NCBI RefSeq assembly: GCF_002307355.1
Contig: NZ_CP017481.1
Location: 1,550,001-1,614,000, forward strand
Direction of reading: 5' to 3'
Source: Pectobacterium polaris
Lineage (GTDB): Bacteria > Pseudomonadota > Gammaproteobacteria > Enterobacterales > Enterobacteriaceae
Length of the DNA: 64,000 nt
Shown one piece after another: positions 48,378 to 58,154 of this stretch. The position numbers were made by a program, and so were the translations under genes. The first letter of the stretch is position 1. Every line of letters begins with the position of its first letter. The notes beneath the pieces are model-generated. The model did not search any database. It was given only the letters and a program-made list of their open reading frames with translations, and was not told where the DNA came from.

Positions 48378-49385
48378 TTGACGCAAACCCAATGCATGTT
48401 GACGGACAGCCAAAGCATGTCGACGGAAAGCCAAAGCGAGCGGCTTCTTCAGGAACCAACAGCACAGCAACCAGCAGAACAGACGGTGCGGCAGCGCATC
48501 GTGCAGCAGGCAATACGCTGCTCAGCCAAAAGCTGGGCCACGCCTTCACTCGTGCCGCAGGTCAGAATTCTTTATACGGAACAGCACCATCCGCGTGTGC
48601 CGGTGATGTATGAGCCGACGATCGTCATCATTTTTCAGGGCCAAAAGATTGGTTATCTGGGCGGGAAAACGTTCCAGTATGACCCGGAAAACTACCTGTT
48701 GATGACCGTGCCGCTGCCGTTCGAATGTGAAACGATAGCCAGCGTTGAACACCCGCTGGTGGGGATGGCGATCCGTATTGATATCCAGATGCTTCAGGAT
48801 TTGCTGATCGACATCGGTGATGACGACAGCGCGATCCGCCCCTGTTCCTGCACGTGTGGAGTGAACAGCGTGCCGTTAACCAATGAGATTCTGTGCGCCG
48901 TTGAACGGCTGCTGGATGCGATGGATAACCCGCGTGATGCCCGCGTGCTGGGCCCGGCGATTGTGCGCGAGATTATCTATCATATGCTCTGCGGTGAACG
49001 TGGTGCGGCGTTACAGGCGCTGGTGAATCGGCATACGCACTTCAGCCAGATTGCCAGATCTCTGCGACGTATCGAAAACCACTACGCCGATAGCCTGAAT
49101 GTGGAACAGCTGGCGGCTGAAGTGAACATGAGCGTCTCGGCGTTTCATCATAACTTCAAAGCCGTCACCAACACATCACCGTTGCAGTACCTGAAATCCT
49201 ATCGCTTGCATAAAGCGCGTGTGCTGATGATCAGTGAGGGGCTGAGAGCAGGCGTTGCGGCGGCTCGCGTCGGGTATGAGAGCGTGTCGCAGTTTAGCCG
49301 GGAGTTTAAGCGCTATTTCGGCGCGACGCCGAGCGATGAAGTCACGAGAGTAAAGGCCAGTAACCTGGCGGTTGAGGAAAGCTGA
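48378..49385 (+). CDS. yqhC: AraC family regulator YqhC
   Basis: 335-aa activator of the divergent yqhD unit; in E. coli it responds to glyoxals and other aldehydes. N-terminal AraC-type cupin ([40 protein letters not shown]), with a CSCTCG cysteine cluster near residue 155, and a C-terminal double HTH ([47 protein letters not shown]). The longest frame begins with TTG 48378; ATGs at 48396 and 48417 are alternatives, and the first 25 residues contain a small internal repeat ([12 protein letters not shown]), so the start is uncertain. A terminator follows. Confidence 0.87.
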   Translation: MTQTQCMLTDSQSMSTESQSERLLQEPTAQQPAEQTVRQRIVQQAIRCSAKSWATPSLVPQVRILYTEQHHPRVPVMYEPTIVIIFQGQKIGYLGGKTFQYDPENYLLMTVPLPFECETIASVEHPLVGMAIRIDIQMLQDLLIDIGDDDSAIRPCSCTCGVNSVPLTNEILCAVERLLDAMDNPRDARVLGPAIVREIIYHMLCGERGAALQALVNRHTHFSQIARSLRRIENHYADSLNVEQLAAEVNMSVSAFHHNFKAVTNTSPLQYLKSYRLHKARVLMISEGLRAGVAAARVGYESVSQFSREFKRYFGATPSDEVTRVKASNLAVEES

Positions 49386-49395
49386 AGACGTGAAG

Positions 49396-49436
49396 AAAGC
49401 GTGCCGTTGCCCGATTAGGCGACCGCACGCTTTTTA
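49396..49436 (+). terminator. Terminator of yqhC
   Basis: AAAGCGTGC, long loop, GCACGCTTTTT; the stem overlaps the last codons of convergent yghB. Confidence 0.7.
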
Positions 49437-50074
49437 CGCCACACCATGACAGCCATGCCGATCAGGCCGCTAACCAGTAAAATAATCGGGAGCAGGATCA
49501 GCGCGGTCATCACCTGATCTTCATAGCGTTTGACCAGCGGAATGTGGCTGAGCGCATAGCCGAGCGTGACAATCCCGCCGACCCACAGCAGCCCGCTGAG
49601 CCAGTTGAAAATCTGAAAACGTGTATTGTTTAACCCGGAAATGCCCGCCATCGTTGGCAGCAGCGTGCGGATAAACGCTAAAAAGCGGCCAACCAGCAGC
49701 GCCATCAGGCCGTGGCGGTGGAACAAGTTATGAGCACGCTGGTGGTAATGGGCGGGAAGCTGCAACAGCCAGCCTTTTACCAAGCGCGTATCACTCAGCC
49801 AGCGCCCTTGAAGGTAGCTGAGCCAGCAGCCGAGGCTGGCGGCTATGGTGAGCAGAATCATGGTAGGGAAAAAGCTCATCACGCCTTTGGCAATCATGGC
49901 ACCCGTGAGCAGCAACAGGCTATCGCCGGGCAGAAAAGAGGCAGGGAGCAGACCGTTCTCCAGAAACAGTGTCGTGAACAGAATGCCGTAAACCACCCAA
50001 ACAACGTGGGGATCGGCCAGTGCACTAAAATCCTGCTGCCAGAGCGCCTGAATAATGTCGTGAACCACACTCAT
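49415..50074 (-). CDS. yghB: DedA family membrane protein YghB
   Basis: 219-aa DedA/VTT-domain inner-membrane protein, implicated in envelope lipid flipping and proton-motive-force maintenance; in E. coli it overlaps in function with Yqj[29 protein letters not shown] and [27 protein letters not shown] hold the family's conserved acidic and Arg residues. The C-terminus is basic. Order yqhC-yghB-metC matches E. coli. Confidence 0.95.
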   Translation of the reverse strand: MSVVHDIIQALWQQDFSALADPHVVWVVYGILFTTLFLENGLLPASFLPGDSLLLLTGAMIAKGVMSFFPTMILLTIAASLGCWLSYLQGRWLSDTRLVKGWLLQLPAHYHQRAHNLFHRHGLMALLVGRFLAFIRTLLPTMAGISGLNNTRFQIFNWLSGLLWVGGIVTLGYALSHIPLVKRYEDQVMTALILLPIILLVSGLIGMAVMVWRKKRAVA

Positions 50075-50413
50075 ATTACTTCCCGCCAGTGACGATATTC
50101 ACTATCTCTCAGGCTGCGGCGTGGAACGCTGGGCTACCTGAAATCTACTGCTTATCAAGCCCTAAAATCGGTATGGGCAAAACGCCTTGCCGCATGATGA
50201 GAATACGATAAGGCTTAATGCTTAATTTTTGGTTAAGGTAACGCGGTTTTTGGTAAGCGTTGACTCATTATTATCATAACGCATTACCCACCGCGCCGCA
50301 GGGGAAATCAAGACGCGGCGGTTTTATGGCCGTCACACTTTCTCTATTTTGTTTCCTACCTGTATTTGTTTCCTGTCGTTTGGCGAAGCTGAACTCGCTG
50401 AGACCTTGCCAGA
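50075..50413. other. Intergenic region between yghB and metC (339 bp)
   Basis: Upstream region of yghB and 3' flank of metC, both minus strand. No gene, terminator with U tract or known repeat was recognised. Confidence 0.5.
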
Positions 50414-51604
50414 CTAAGCGCTCAGTCTGCTGAAACCCGCGGCCAGATCGTCAATCAGATCGTCACTGTCTTCAAGTCCAATATGTAACCGAATAAGAGT
50501 GCCGGTAAAATCCACGCCGCCAGCAGGGCGGATGGCGACCAAATCTTCCGGCTGATTCGCCAAAATTAGCGATTCAAAGCCGCCCCAGGAGTACGCCATG
50601 CTGAAGTGCTCAAAGTTGTCCAGATAGTGCGCCAACGCTTCTTTGCTCAATTTCTCTTTCAACACAAAGGAGAACAAGCCGTTGCAGCCCTTAAAGTCGC
50701 GGACATAGAATTCATGCCCTTTGCACTCTGGTAAGGCAGGGTGGTTAACCACCGCGACTTCGGGTTGCTCCGATAGCCATTTTGCAATGCGGATGCTGCT
50801 TTCCTGATGCTGCTTGAGTCTAATGCCCAGTGTGCGCAGGCCACGGCTGGCGAGATAAGCGGTATCGGCATCAACCATTTGTCCCATCAGGTAAGAGTGT
50901 TCACGCAGCTGTGCCCAGCAGCGTTCATTAGCGACCGCTGTGCCTATCATGGCATCGGAATGGCCAACGATATATTTGGTGGCAGACTGAATGGAGATAT
51001 CAATATCAAAGTCGAACGCTCTGAATAAAATGCCTGCCGCCCAGGTATTATCAATCATGATAATAATGTCGGGATTGATGCGGCGCACGGCTTGTACGAT
51101 GGCTGGTACATCGTGTACTTCCATCGTGATGGAGCCGGGCGATTCGAGAAAGACCACTTTGGTATTAGGCTGGATCAGTTCGGCAATATTGGCACCGATC
51201 AGTGGGTTAAAGTAGGTGGTGCTGACGTTCATCTTGCTGAGGACTTTATTACAGAAACCCTGCGTGGGTTCATAGGCCGAACCGGTCACCAGCACATGAT
51301 CGCCTGCTGAGACGAAAGAAAGAATGGCGTTAGAGATAGCTGCTGCACCGCACGGGTACAACACACAGCCCGCGCCGCCTTCCAGTTCAACCATCGCTTC
51401 CTGAAACGAAAAGTGGGTCAGCGTACCGCGGCGGCCATAGAACAGCGCCCCCTTTGCTCGGTTAATTGTGGCGTTTTCTTTGTCCTGCACGGTATTGAAT
51501 ACCAGAGAGGAAGCGCGCTGAATAACGGGGTTGACGGAGCCGTGGGTGAATTTCTTGCTGCGTCCTGCGGCGACTAATGCTGTTGCCGTTTTTTTGCTTG
51601 TCAT
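50414..51604 (-). CDS. metC: Cystathionine beta-lyase MetC
   Basis: 396-aa PLP enzyme of methionine biosynthesis that splits cystathionine to homocysteine, pyruvate and ammonia. Residues fall at the same numbers as in E. coli: PLP lysine K210 ([12 protein letters not shown]), Y111 (SAYEPTQ), D185 (IDNTWAAG). The start ATG 51604 is preceded by AGGTG; GTG codons further upstream overlap that ribosome site. In E. coli metC is divergent from exbB; here a TRAP operon is inserted between the two. A MetJ operator would be expected upstream, but I could not see a clear tandem met box. Confidence 0.96.
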   Translation of the reverse strand: MTSKKTATALVAAGRSKKFTHGSVNPVIQRASSLVFNTVQDKENATINRAKGALFYGRRGTLTHFSFQEAMVELEGGAGCVLYPCGAAAISNAILSFVSAGDHVLVTGSAYEPTQGFCNKVLSKMNVSTTYFNPLIGANIAELIQPNTKVVFLESPGSITMEVHDVPAIVQAVRRINPDIIIMIDNTWAAGILFRAFDFDIDISIQSATKYIVGHSDAMIGTAVANERCWAQLREHSYLMGQMVDADTAYLASRGLRTLGIRLKQHQESSIRIAKWLSEQPEVAVVNHPALPECKGHEFYVRDFKGCNGLFSFVLKEKLSKEALAHYLDNFEHFSMAYSWGGFESLILANQPEDLVAIRPAGGVDFTGTLIRLHIGLEDSDDLIDDLAAGFSRLSA

Positions 51605-51886
51605 AACCACTATCACCTTTTCTGTTCAGTTCTGCCGGATGACTCACTACGCCGACGATTCCCCACGGCGAACGCGGAGGGAATGGTGGGGCGGGGCATG
51701 ATTGGATTTATAAGCGTTCGATTGATGAGGTCTACGTTATCACGGCTTGGGCGGCGTGTGGGCGGGTTTTGTCACCGAGGAAAAAATGCTCCGCACCGCT
51801 GGCATTCCCGTGGAGAACGGGCTTTCTGCCGTTTTGCGGTGAGAAGACCGAAAGTAGGTGAAAATATTTCAGGTCAGAAAATGTAG
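51605..51886. other. metC upstream region
   Basis: GC-rich region between the TRAP operon end and metC, presumably with the metC promoter. No ORF with family resemblance and no convincing MetJ boxes. Confidence 0.4.
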
Positions 51887-51930
51887 GGAAAGCGCCATGT
51901 TGTTCTGCATTGCTGCGAACAACATGGCGC
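51887..51930 (-). terminator. Terminator of the TRAP operon
   Basis: Perfect 14-bp stem GCGCCATGTTGTTC (51892-51905) / GAACAACATGGCGC (51917-51930); on the minus strand it is followed by TTTCCC, 14 bp past the dctM stop. Confidence 0.85.
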
Positions 51931-51943
51931 AATTGGGTGTGCG

Positions 51944-53236
51944 TTAACCCGTATGGACGCCAAAGAATTTGGGCAGCCAGAGCGAGATGGCCGGAATATA
52001 GGTGACTAGCATCAGCACAAAGAAGAGCGCGCAGTAGAAGGGCAGCATCGCTTTAACGACCTGCTCTATCTTCTGCTTACTCACCGCACTGGCGACGAAA
52101 AGCACCGACCCCACCGGCGGTGTAATCAGGCCGATCCCAAGATTCACCAGCATGATCATACCGAAATGTACCGGATCGATGCCGAGCGAAAGGGCGACGG
52201 GCAGCAAAACGGGAGTCAGGATCAGGATCAGCGGTGCCATGTCCATCAGCGTGCCAAGTAGCAGCAGCATGATGTTAATCCACATCAGGATGACGTACTT
52301 GTTATCCGAAATGGAGGTGAAGAACTCGGTAATGCGGCTCGGCAGCTGCATGTAGGTCATGATGGCACCGAACGCGGCGGCGAAGCCGATCAGGATCATC
52401 ACGATCGTGACGGTTTTTACCGTGCGATACATCAGCTTGGGCAGCTCTGACCACTTATAGTCTTTGTAGATAAACATGGTCACGAAGAAGGACCACAGGC
52501 AGGCGATGGCCGCAGATTCGGTTGCGGTGAAAATGCCGGACAGGATCCCGCCCATGATGATGACCACGGTCATCAATCCCCACAGGGTATCGACAAATAT
52601 TTTCAGCGCCTGACGGAACGGTACGCGTTCGCCTTTTGGATAACCCCGACGATGTGCGAAGCCGACGCACATGACCATCAGGGTCAGGCTGAGCAGCAGG
52701 CCAGGCAGGATCCCCGCAATGAACAGCGAAGCAATGGAAACCGTACCGCCGGTTGCCAGCGAGTAGATCACGGAGTTGTGGCTCGGCGGTGTCAAAATCG
52801 CCTGCACGGAGCCGCTGGCGGTGACGGCGGCGGAGAAGTCGCGCGGATAACCTTTCTTCTCCATTTCTGGGATCATCACCGAACCGATAGAGGCGGTGTC
52901 TGCCACGGAAGAGCCGGATATCGCACCAAAAAATGTCGAGGCGACGATGTTAACCAGCGATAAGCCGCCGCGGATAAAGCCGACAAAAATATACGCGAAG
53001 CTGACCAGCCGACGAGCGATGCCGCCTTCGGCCATAATGGCTCCAGCCAGAATAAAGAAGGGAATGGCGAGCAGCGAAAATTTGTTCACGCCGTTGGTAA
53101 TCTGAATCATGACGGCCTCAAGCGGCAGATCGATCCAGAACGCGCCAGCAATCGCGCTCAGCCCTACCGCGTAGGCGACGGGAACGCCGACCGCCAGCAG
53201 CACGGCCAGTGTGGCAATAAGAATAAATGCATCCAT
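51944..53236 (-). CDS. TRAP transporter large permease (DctM)
   Basis: 430-aa 12-TM subunit that couples substrate import to the ion gradient. LLAIPFFILAGAIMAEGGIARRLVSFA, ASTFFGAISGSSVADTASIGSVMIPEMEKKGYPRDFSAAVTASGS and HFGMIMLVNLGIGLITPPVG are DctM signatures. It follows the small permease gene after 15 bp. With DctP and DctQ it forms a complete organic-acid type importer. Confidence 0.95.
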   Translation of the reverse strand: MDAFILIATLAVLLAVGVPVAYAVGLSAIAGAFWIDLPLEAVMIQITNGVNKFSLLAIPFFILAGAIMAEGGIARRLVSFAYIFVGFIRGGLSLVNIVASTFFGAISGSSVADTASIGSVMIPEMEKKGYPRDFSAAVTASGSVQAILTPPSHNSVIYSLATGGTVSIASLFIAGILPGLLLSLTLMVMCVGFAHRRGYPKGERVPFRQALKIFVDTLWGLMTVVIIMGGILSGIFTATESAAIACLWSFFVTMFIYKDYKWSELPKLMYRTVKTVTIVMILIGFAAAFGAIMTYMQLPSRITEFFTSISDNKYVILMWINIMLLLLGTLMDMAPLILILTPVLLPVALSLGIDPVHFGMIMLVNLGIGLITPPVGSVLFVASAVSKQKIEQVVKAMLPFYCALFFVLMLVTYIPAISLWLPKFFGVHTG

Positions 53237-53251
53237 GGTATTGGCTCCGAA

Positions 53252-53758
53252 TTAAGCACTGCCAAGCATTACCACAGGGCGTTTATCCTGCGGGCCGAAG
53301 AACATTTTTTCGATGATGAACAGCACGGTGATTAATGAGCCAATAGGCAGCGGCAAATAACTTTCACCTGCGGTTAATAATGGAAACTCCGCGACGGGCT
53401 GTTCCCATAATTCCATGCAGAGCACGGTGCTGTAATAGAGAATAAACAGGCTGATTAACAGCATCAGGAGATTTGCCAGATGAACGCAAACCTTCTTACC
53501 GGCTTCTGGCAATCTGTCGGTCAACATACTGACGGCAATATGTGAGTTGGAACGGTAACTGACTGCGGCGCCGACAAAAGTAAACGTCACCATACAGATA
53601 ATTGAAATGGGTTCTGGCCAGGATAATGCGGCATTTAAAACATAGCGTGCGAATATGCCGACAGGAATAACAAGCGTCATAATTAATAACGCCAGACCAG
53701 AAACCCACATGGCAATACGATAGAGTACATCCATGCTGGAAAGATAAGACTGTGCCAT
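53252..53758 (-). CDS. TRAP transporter small permease (DctQ)
   Basis: 168-aa 4-TM membrane subunit. MDVLYRIAMWVSGLALLIMTLVIPVGIFARYVLNAALSWPEPISII and the later GESYLPLPIGSLITVLFIIEKMF are typical of DctQ. The frame runs to 53803, but AGGTGG lies about 5 nt before the ATG at 53758. It lies 114 bp after dctP, with a large hairpin between them. Confidence 0.93.
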   Translation of the reverse strand: MAQSYLSSMDVLYRIAMWVSGLALLIMTLVIPVGIFARYVLNAALSWPEPISIICMVTFTFVGAAVSYRSNSHIAVSMLTDRLPEAGKKVCVHLANLLMLLISLFILYYSTVLCMELWEQPVAEFPLLTAGESYLPLPIGSLITVLFIIEKMFFGPQDKRPVVMLGSA

Positions 53759-53828
53759 TTGTCCACCTATACTCACTTCGCTGGGTGATAAGCAAAGGAT
53801 CATTGTTGATATCAGGCTATTAATGGTG

Positions 53829-53856
53829 GCGGATAAATAGCAGGCTATTTATCCGC
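53829..53856 (-). promoter_or_regulatory. Inverted repeat between dctP and dctQ
   Basis: Perfect 13-bp arms GCGGATAAATAGC and GCTATTTATCCGC separated by 2 bp, just after the dctP stop. In TRAP and ABC operons such intercistronic hairpins protect the upstream mRNA and raise the binding-protein level over the permease; that role is inferred here. Confidence 0.7.
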
Positions 53857-53872
53857 TGAGATGAGGTACTGA

Positions 53873-54850
53873 TTATTGGACGTCAGCGACGGCTTTAATC
53901 AGATCCTGATATTTGGCACCAAACTGATCGCGGACGGGCTGGGTGGCTTTGAAATAGTACTCGGTATCAATTTCATGGAATTGAACGCCACCGGCTTTCA
54001 TTTTATCCAGAGATTGCTGAGTATATTCATTCCACAGCACGCGCTGTTCTTGCTGCGCTTCTTTCGCCAGCTTCAGGATAAGATCCTGATCCTCTTTAGA
54101 AAGTTTGTCCCATTTGGTTTTGGAATACAGGAACAGCTCAGGAATAATGAAGTGGCGGCTCCAGGTATAGTTTTTCACGACAGGCAGGTAGTTGTGTGCG
54201 ACAAACGTTGGTGGGTTATTTTCGGTGCCGTCAATCACGCCGGTTTGCATACCGCTGAAGACTTCGCTGACGCCCATGGCAATCGAGTTGGCACCCATCG
54301 CTTTTAGCGTTGCCAGTGCGACCGGGCTACCCTGTACGCGAATTTTCATGCCCTTCAGGTCTTCTGGTTTCACTACCGGTTGTTTGGTGATTAAGTTACG
54401 CGTTCCCGCGTCCATCCAGCCCAGAAAAATCAATTTTGATTTACTGCTATGCGTAATCTTGTCACCAATTTCCTGACCGATTTTGCCATCCAGCACTTTA
54501 TGCAGATGATCTTCATCACGGAAAATATAGGGCAGCGTGAAGACTTCTATTTCTGGTAAAATAGCGGCAACGGGCGTCATTGATACACGGATAATATCAA
54601 TCGCGCCGAGCTGTGCCTGCTCAATCATTTGTTTTTCATCACCCAACACCCCGCCGGGGAAGGTTTTAATTTCCAGCCTGCCATTTGTGGCGGCTTTTAA
54701 TTTTTCTCCCATTTTCTGAACGGCGACGACATTAGGATATCCTTCAGGGTGAACATCAGAGGCTTTAATTTGTTGTGCCTGAATCGCTTGGCTCATCAGG
54801 AGTGCAGTAGAACCCAGACAAACGCCGATCAATGTTTTCGACAGCTTCAT
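53873..54850 (-). CDS. TRAP transporter substrate-binding protein (DctP)
   Basis: 325-aa periplasmic binding protein. Signal peptide MKLSKTLIGVCLGSTALLMSQAIQA, cleavage before QQIKASDVHPEGYPN. FPGGVLGDEKQMIEQAQLGAIDI, the conserved carboxylate-binding Arg region LKGMKIRVQGSPV, and GTENNPPTFVAHNYLPVVKNYT are DctP features. Binds a carboxylated substrate; a galacturonate or oligogalacturonide-derived acid is suggested by the KdgR-like site upstream, not by the protein itself. GGAGA precedes the ATG at 54850. Confidence 0.94.
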   Translation of the reverse strand: MKLSKTLIGVCLGSTALLMSQAIQAQQIKASDVHPEGYPNVVAVQKMGEKLKAATNGRLEIKTFPGGVLGDEKQMIEQAQLGAIDIIRVSMTPVAAILPEIEVFTLPYIFRDEDHLHKVLDGKIGQEIGDKITHSSKSKLIFLGWMDAGTRNLITKQPVVKPEDLKGMKIRVQGSPVALATLKAMGANSIAMGVSEVFSGMQTGVIDGTENNPPTFVAHNYLPVVKNYTWSRHFIIPELFLYSKTKWDKLSKEDQDLILKLAKEAQQEQRVLWNEYTQQSLDKMKAGGVQFHEIDTEYYFKATQPVRDQFGAKYQDLIKAVADVQ

Positions 54851-55035
54851 TGAATTATCTCCAGAGGTGGGTGACATTATCGATAATCAAATGGTGATTT
54901 AAAAATATAAACCCATGAAAAATAGCGTAATGACGAGTGGGTTTAATGATGAGAAGACGACCGCCTATTACGTATTATTGTGGCGTGTGTCAGTATTCTC
55001 TGCGAGTTAAGCTAACCTATTATACAACTTCGTAG

Positions 55036-55051
55036 AATGACTCGTGTCACA
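55036..55051 (-). promoter_or_regulatory. CRP-like site upstream of the TRAP operon
   Basis: AATGA-CTCGTG-TCACA matches the CRP consensus TGTGA-N6-TCACA at 8 of 10 positions. About 186 bp upstream of dctP. Confidence 0.5.
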
Positions 55052-55065
55052 AAAGAAAAAGCTAA

Positions 55066-55084
55066 TATGAAATGCTGTTTTATA
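55066..55084 (-). promoter_or_regulatory. KdgR-like operator upstream of the TRAP operon
   Basis: TATGAAATGCTGTTTTATA fits the recalled 19-bp KdgR consensus AATRAAAYRNYRTTTYATT except at the first and last base. KdgR represses pectin catabolism genes in soft-rot bacteria and is released by 2-keto-3-deoxygluconate. It lies about 216 bp upstream of dctP. Confidence 0.55.
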
Positions 55085-55401
55085 TGGACTTTATTCCTAT
55101 TTGACTTATAGGAATATACGTAACTTGGTGTTTTTATTTATCTTATTATGTGCATATGTATCTATTTATTTCGGTAAACTTATCGCCAGCCATCATGAAA
55201 TGGTGTGATAACTTAATGTTGATCACAAAAGCCGATCATAAAAATCTTGGGTATCGCACCGTTTTTTAGTGGGGATCCCCTGCCTGATATATTCCTGAAT
55301 GCTACTTTTCTTGTCGTTCTTATGCTTTTCCTGCCGATGTGCGAGCAATACCCTCTGAAATCCTGTCAAAACGCAAGGAAAGTGCGTTATCTGATGTAAA
55401 T

Positions 55402-55420
55402 AATAATGAGAACGACTATC
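55402..55420 (+). promoter_or_regulatory. Fur-like box upstream of exbBD
   Basis: AATAATGAGAACGACTATC matches the 19-bp Fur consensus GATAATGATAATCATTATC at 14 positions. ExbBD energises TonB for siderophore uptake and is Fur-regulated in enterobacteria, so the position (135 bp before the start) is sensible. Confidence 0.6.
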
Positions 55421-55491
55421 AATTCGTTCAGGGTTTGGTATTATTTCAGGCTGCGTTATTGCGGCATTATACCTGCGAATATGTGCGGATA

Positions 55492-55538
55492 TTGTACAGA
55501 ACAGATGATTGTACAGAACAGATGATTGTACAGAACGA
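55492..55538 (+). repeat. 17-bp tandem repeat in the exbB leader (about 2.8 copies)
   Basis: Unit TTGTACAGAACAGATGA at 55492-55508 and 55509-55525, then TTGTACAGAACGA at 55526-55538. Each unit contains the palindrome TGTACA. The unit length is not a multiple of three. The repeat ends 4 bp before the ribosome site GGAGG. Confidence 0.93.
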
Positions 55539-55554
55539 ATGGTGGAGGCACAGC

Positions 55555-56565
55555 GTGAAGACGGCTGTCAGTAATACAACTCAACAGGTGTTATCAACCT
55601 GGCAAAAAAAACGTGGCGCGTTCAGCGCATTTTCCCGTAGCGTGCTGGTTATCCTGCTGTGTACGGCGGGACTAAGTGGAAATGCGTTTGCGGCTCCAGC
55701 AACGGCACCGTTATCGACAGAGAATGCAGCACCAGCCGCTCAGCCTGCTGCTGCGTCGCCTTCCGCTCCTGTGACGACCGATGCACAGGCTCCGGCATCA
55801 GCACTCGCGCTGCCTGCTAGTGCGGCACCGGGTACCAATAACCTGATGAAAACCGATTTGTCCGTCTGGGGTATGTACCAGCACGCCGATGCCGTGGTGA
55901 AAACGGTGATGATCGGTTTGCTGCTGGCCTCCGTCATTACCTGGGCGATCTTCTTCAGTAAAAGCGTCGAGATGTCTGGTGCGAAACGCCGCCTGCGCCG
56001 TGAATATCTGGCGTTGGAAGAGGCGAAAACGCTGGACGACGCGCTGGAAACCGCAGAGGCGTTCAAAGCCGGCAGCGTTGCACAGCAACTGCTGGTCGAT
56101 GCGCAGAACGAACTGGAGCTTTCCGCACGTTCTGATGACAACAACGGAATTAAAGAACGCACCGCGTTTCGTCTGGAACGTCGCGTGGCGGCTACCGGGC
56201 GTCACATGGGGCGTGGTAACGGCTATCTGGCGACGGTCGGCGCGGTTGCTCCGTTCGTGGGACTGTTCGGTACGGTATGGGGCATCATGAACAGCTTCAT
56301 CGGTATCGCGCAGACGCAAACCACCAATCTGGCCGTCGTTGCGCCGGGGATCGCAGAAGCCCTGCTGGCAACGGCGATTGGTCTGGTTGCTGCGATTCCT
56401 GCGGTCGTCATCTATAACGTCTTTGCTCGTTCGATTGCTGGCTACAAAGCGATGGTCGGCGATGTGGCTGCACAAGTGCTGTTGCTGCAAAGTCGCGATC
56501 TCGATGTGGCTGCCAGCAACGATAACCGGGCATCTTCAGCAGCGCATAAACTGCGGGTGGGTTAA
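55555..56565 (+). CDS. exbB: TonB-system energiser ExbB
   Basis: 336-aa inner-membrane protein, the pentameric stator of the TonB-ExbB-ExbD motor. It is longer than E. coli ExbB (244 aa) because of an N-terminal signal-like segment (SRSVLVILLCTAGLSGNAFA) and an Ala/Pro-rich periplasmic linker (to about residue 95), a form common in many proteobacteria. The three TM helices and FVGLFGTVWGIMNSFIGIAQTQTTNLAVVAPGIAEALLATAIGLVAAIPAV are canonical. The frame is open to 55339, but that part spans the 17-bp repeats; GGAGG 8 nt before the GTG at 55555 sets the start. Confidence 0.93.
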   Translation: MKTAVSNTTQQVLSTWQKKRGAFSAFSRSVLVILLCTAGLSGNAFAAPATAPLSTENAAPAAQPAAASPSAPVTTDAQAPASALALPASAAPGTNNLMKTDLSVWGMYQHADAVVKTVMIGLLLASVITWAIFFSKSVEMSGAKRRLRREYLALEEAKTLDDALETAEAFKAGSVAQQLLVDAQNELELSARSDDNNGIKERTAFRLERRVAATGRHMGRGNGYLATVGAVAPFVGLFGTVWGIMNSFIGIAQTQTTNLAVVAPGIAEALLATAIGLVAAIPAVVIYNVFARSIAGYKAMVGDVAAQVLLLQSRDLDVAASNDNRASSAAHKLRVG

Positions 56566-56568
56566 GTC

Positions 56569-56994
56569 ATGGCGATGCATTTGAAGGAGGACGTGAGTGA
56601 TGACGGTGAAATGCATGACATTAACGTCACGCCGTTCATTGACGTCATGCTGGTTCTGCTGATTATCTTCATGGTGGCGGCCCCGCTGGCAACGGTAGAC
56701 ATTCGTGTCGATCTGCCGGCTTCATCGGCAGTACCTCAGCCGCGACCGGAAAAACCGCTCTATCTGACGGTAAAAGCGGATAAGCAAATGTTCCTGGGGG
56801 AAGAGGTGGTTAGCGAGCAGTCGCTAGCGCAGGTGCTGGATGCAAAAACCAGTGCCAATAAAGAAACGACCATCTTCTTTCAGGCTGATAAAAGCGTCGA
56901 TTATGAAACCATCATGAGCGTGATGGATTCACTGCGTAAAGCGGGTTACCTCAAGGTCGGCCTGGTCGGTGCGGAAACCGCTGCCGCTAAATAA
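56569..56994 (+). CDS. exbD: TonB-system protein ExbD
   Basis: 141-aa single-TM protein. The proton-path Asp is D25 in INVTPFIDVMLVLLIIFMVAAPLATV; the periplasmic domain (PEKPLYLTVKADKQMF...YETIMSVMDSLRKAGYLKVGLVG) is typical. It begins 3 bp after exbB. Very close to the E. coli protein. Confidence 0.97.
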   Translation: MAMHLKEDVSDDGEMHDINVTPFIDVMLVLLIIFMVAAPLATVDIRVDLPASSAVPQPRPEKPLYLTVKADKQMFLGEEVVSEQSLAQVLDAKTSANKETTIFFQADKSVDYETIMSVMDSLRKAGYLKVGLVGAETAAAK

Positions 56995-57104
56995 CGGCAG
57001 AGGGTTGTGTTGTAAGAAGGAATGCGGATATTCAAACCGCGTTCCTTTTTTTACGCCTGTAGGTTTACATCTGGGTTATATGGCCGAGTGGTTGGGCGTT
57101 AAGC

Positions 57105-58124
57105 CTACGCCCGCGAATCAGGATGACGCCAGTGAATACGCGTCGGGATATAGCGCCGATCTTCTTCAAGCGGCTTTTGTGCAATCAGGCTGGTCACCAT
57201 CTCAAAGCTGCTGCGCGCCAGATTTTCACAATCCTGCGCCACAGTATCGATCTTCAGCGGTAAGCAATCAAACAGATAGTGATCGTCAAAGCAGCACAGT
57301 CGAATGCCGCTTTCCATCAGGTTATGCTGGTTCATATAGCGCAGCACGCCTTCCATCAGGCCACAGGCGGCAACAAACAGCGCTTTTGGCGGACGACCCA
57401 GCGTTGCACACAACTGAGCAAACATTTCATAACCCGCGCTGGGGTGATAGCTGCCGTGAATAATCCACTCTGGCTGGCAGTCGATACCTGCGCGCGTCAG
57501 TCCAAGCTGGAAGCCTTCCAGACGGTGGCGAGTCGGGGAGATTCGTGGCTGACCGCCAAGGAAATAGAATTCATCACGATGCTGGCGAGCGATACGTTCG
57601 ACCATTTCCGCCGTGGATTCTACCGCTTCGGAAATCACCATGGGCAGCGTGGAATCACCAATCACCCGGTCAAACTGCACGACGGGCAACTGCTGATTAA
57701 TTTTCTGATATTCGACATCGCTTAACAGGCTGGAAGCGACAATCAGGCCATCGACCTGACGCTGTACCAGACTGTTGACCGCCATCATCTCCTGACTGGC
57801 ATTTTCGTCGGTGCAGGCAATCAGCAACTGTAGCCCTGCTTCACGGCACAACATTTCCAGCTCGCGGGAAATCACGGCAAAACCGTAGTTGGTCATTTCC
57901 GGCACCACCAGCCCCAGCGTATTGCTGCGTGAGGAACGCAGCGAACGTGCGTGAATGCTGGGCTGATAACGTTGCTCGTGTGCGACGGCTAAAATGCGAT
58001 CGCGGGTTTCATCAGAAACGCGAAACTCTTTGCTGCGCCCGTTAAGCACCAGACTGGCGGTAGATTTTGATACACCGGCCAGCGCGGCGATGTCACTGAT
58101 TGTTATGCGTTTAGTCGGTTTCAC
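57105..58124 (-). CDS. scrR: LacI family sucrose operon repressor ScrR
   Basis: 339-aa repressor. The LacI HTH is at residues 7-30 ([24 protein letters not shown]) with the hinge helix [20 protein letters not shown]. The effector domain resembles FruR and ScrR ([39 protein letters not shown]...). It is thought to respond to fructose or fructose-1-phosphate. Last gene of the scr cluster, 30 bp after scrB. Confidence 0.94.
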   Translation of the reverse strand: MKPTKRITISDIAALAGVSKSTASLVLNGRSKEFRVSDETRDRILAVAHEQRYQPSIHARSLRSSRSNTLGLVVPEMTNYGFAVISRELEMLCREAGLQLLIACTDENASQEMMAVNSLVQRQVDGLIVASSLLSDVEYQKINQQLPVVQFDRVIGDSTLPMVISEAVESTAEMVERIARQHRDEFYFLGGQPRISPTRHRLEGFQLGLTRAGIDCQPEWIIHGSYHPSAGYEMFAQLCATLGRPPKALFVAACGLMEGVLRYMNQHNLMESGIRLCCFDDHYLFDCLPLKIDTVAQDCENLARSSFEMVTSLIAQKPLEEDRRYIPTRIHWRHPDSRA

Positions 58125-58154
58125 CGCGAGGTCTGCTATCAGAAAAAAGGGAAG

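Larger units (their letters stand above)
54851..55554. other. Divergent control region between TRAP operon and exbB (704 bp)
   Basis: No gene. AT-rich in the dctP half, with CRP-like and KdgR-like sites, and a Fur-like box plus 17-bp tandem repeats in the exbB half (each listed separately). Confidence 0.6.

Noticed and set aside
51605..51760. MetJ operator in front of metC
   Set aside because: A tandem AGACGTCT-like array is expected by analogy, but no two adjacent 8-mers fit well enough.
55339..55554. Upstream extension of exbB to 55339
   Set aside because: The extension covers the Fur-like box and non-triplet tandem repeats, while GTG 55555 has a strong ribosome site.
57080..57104. tRNA-like string GGCCGAGTGGTTGGGCG after exbD
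   Set aside because: Resembles the D-arm of class II tRNAs, but no acceptor stem, anticodon arm or T-arm follows; the bases run into the end of scrR.
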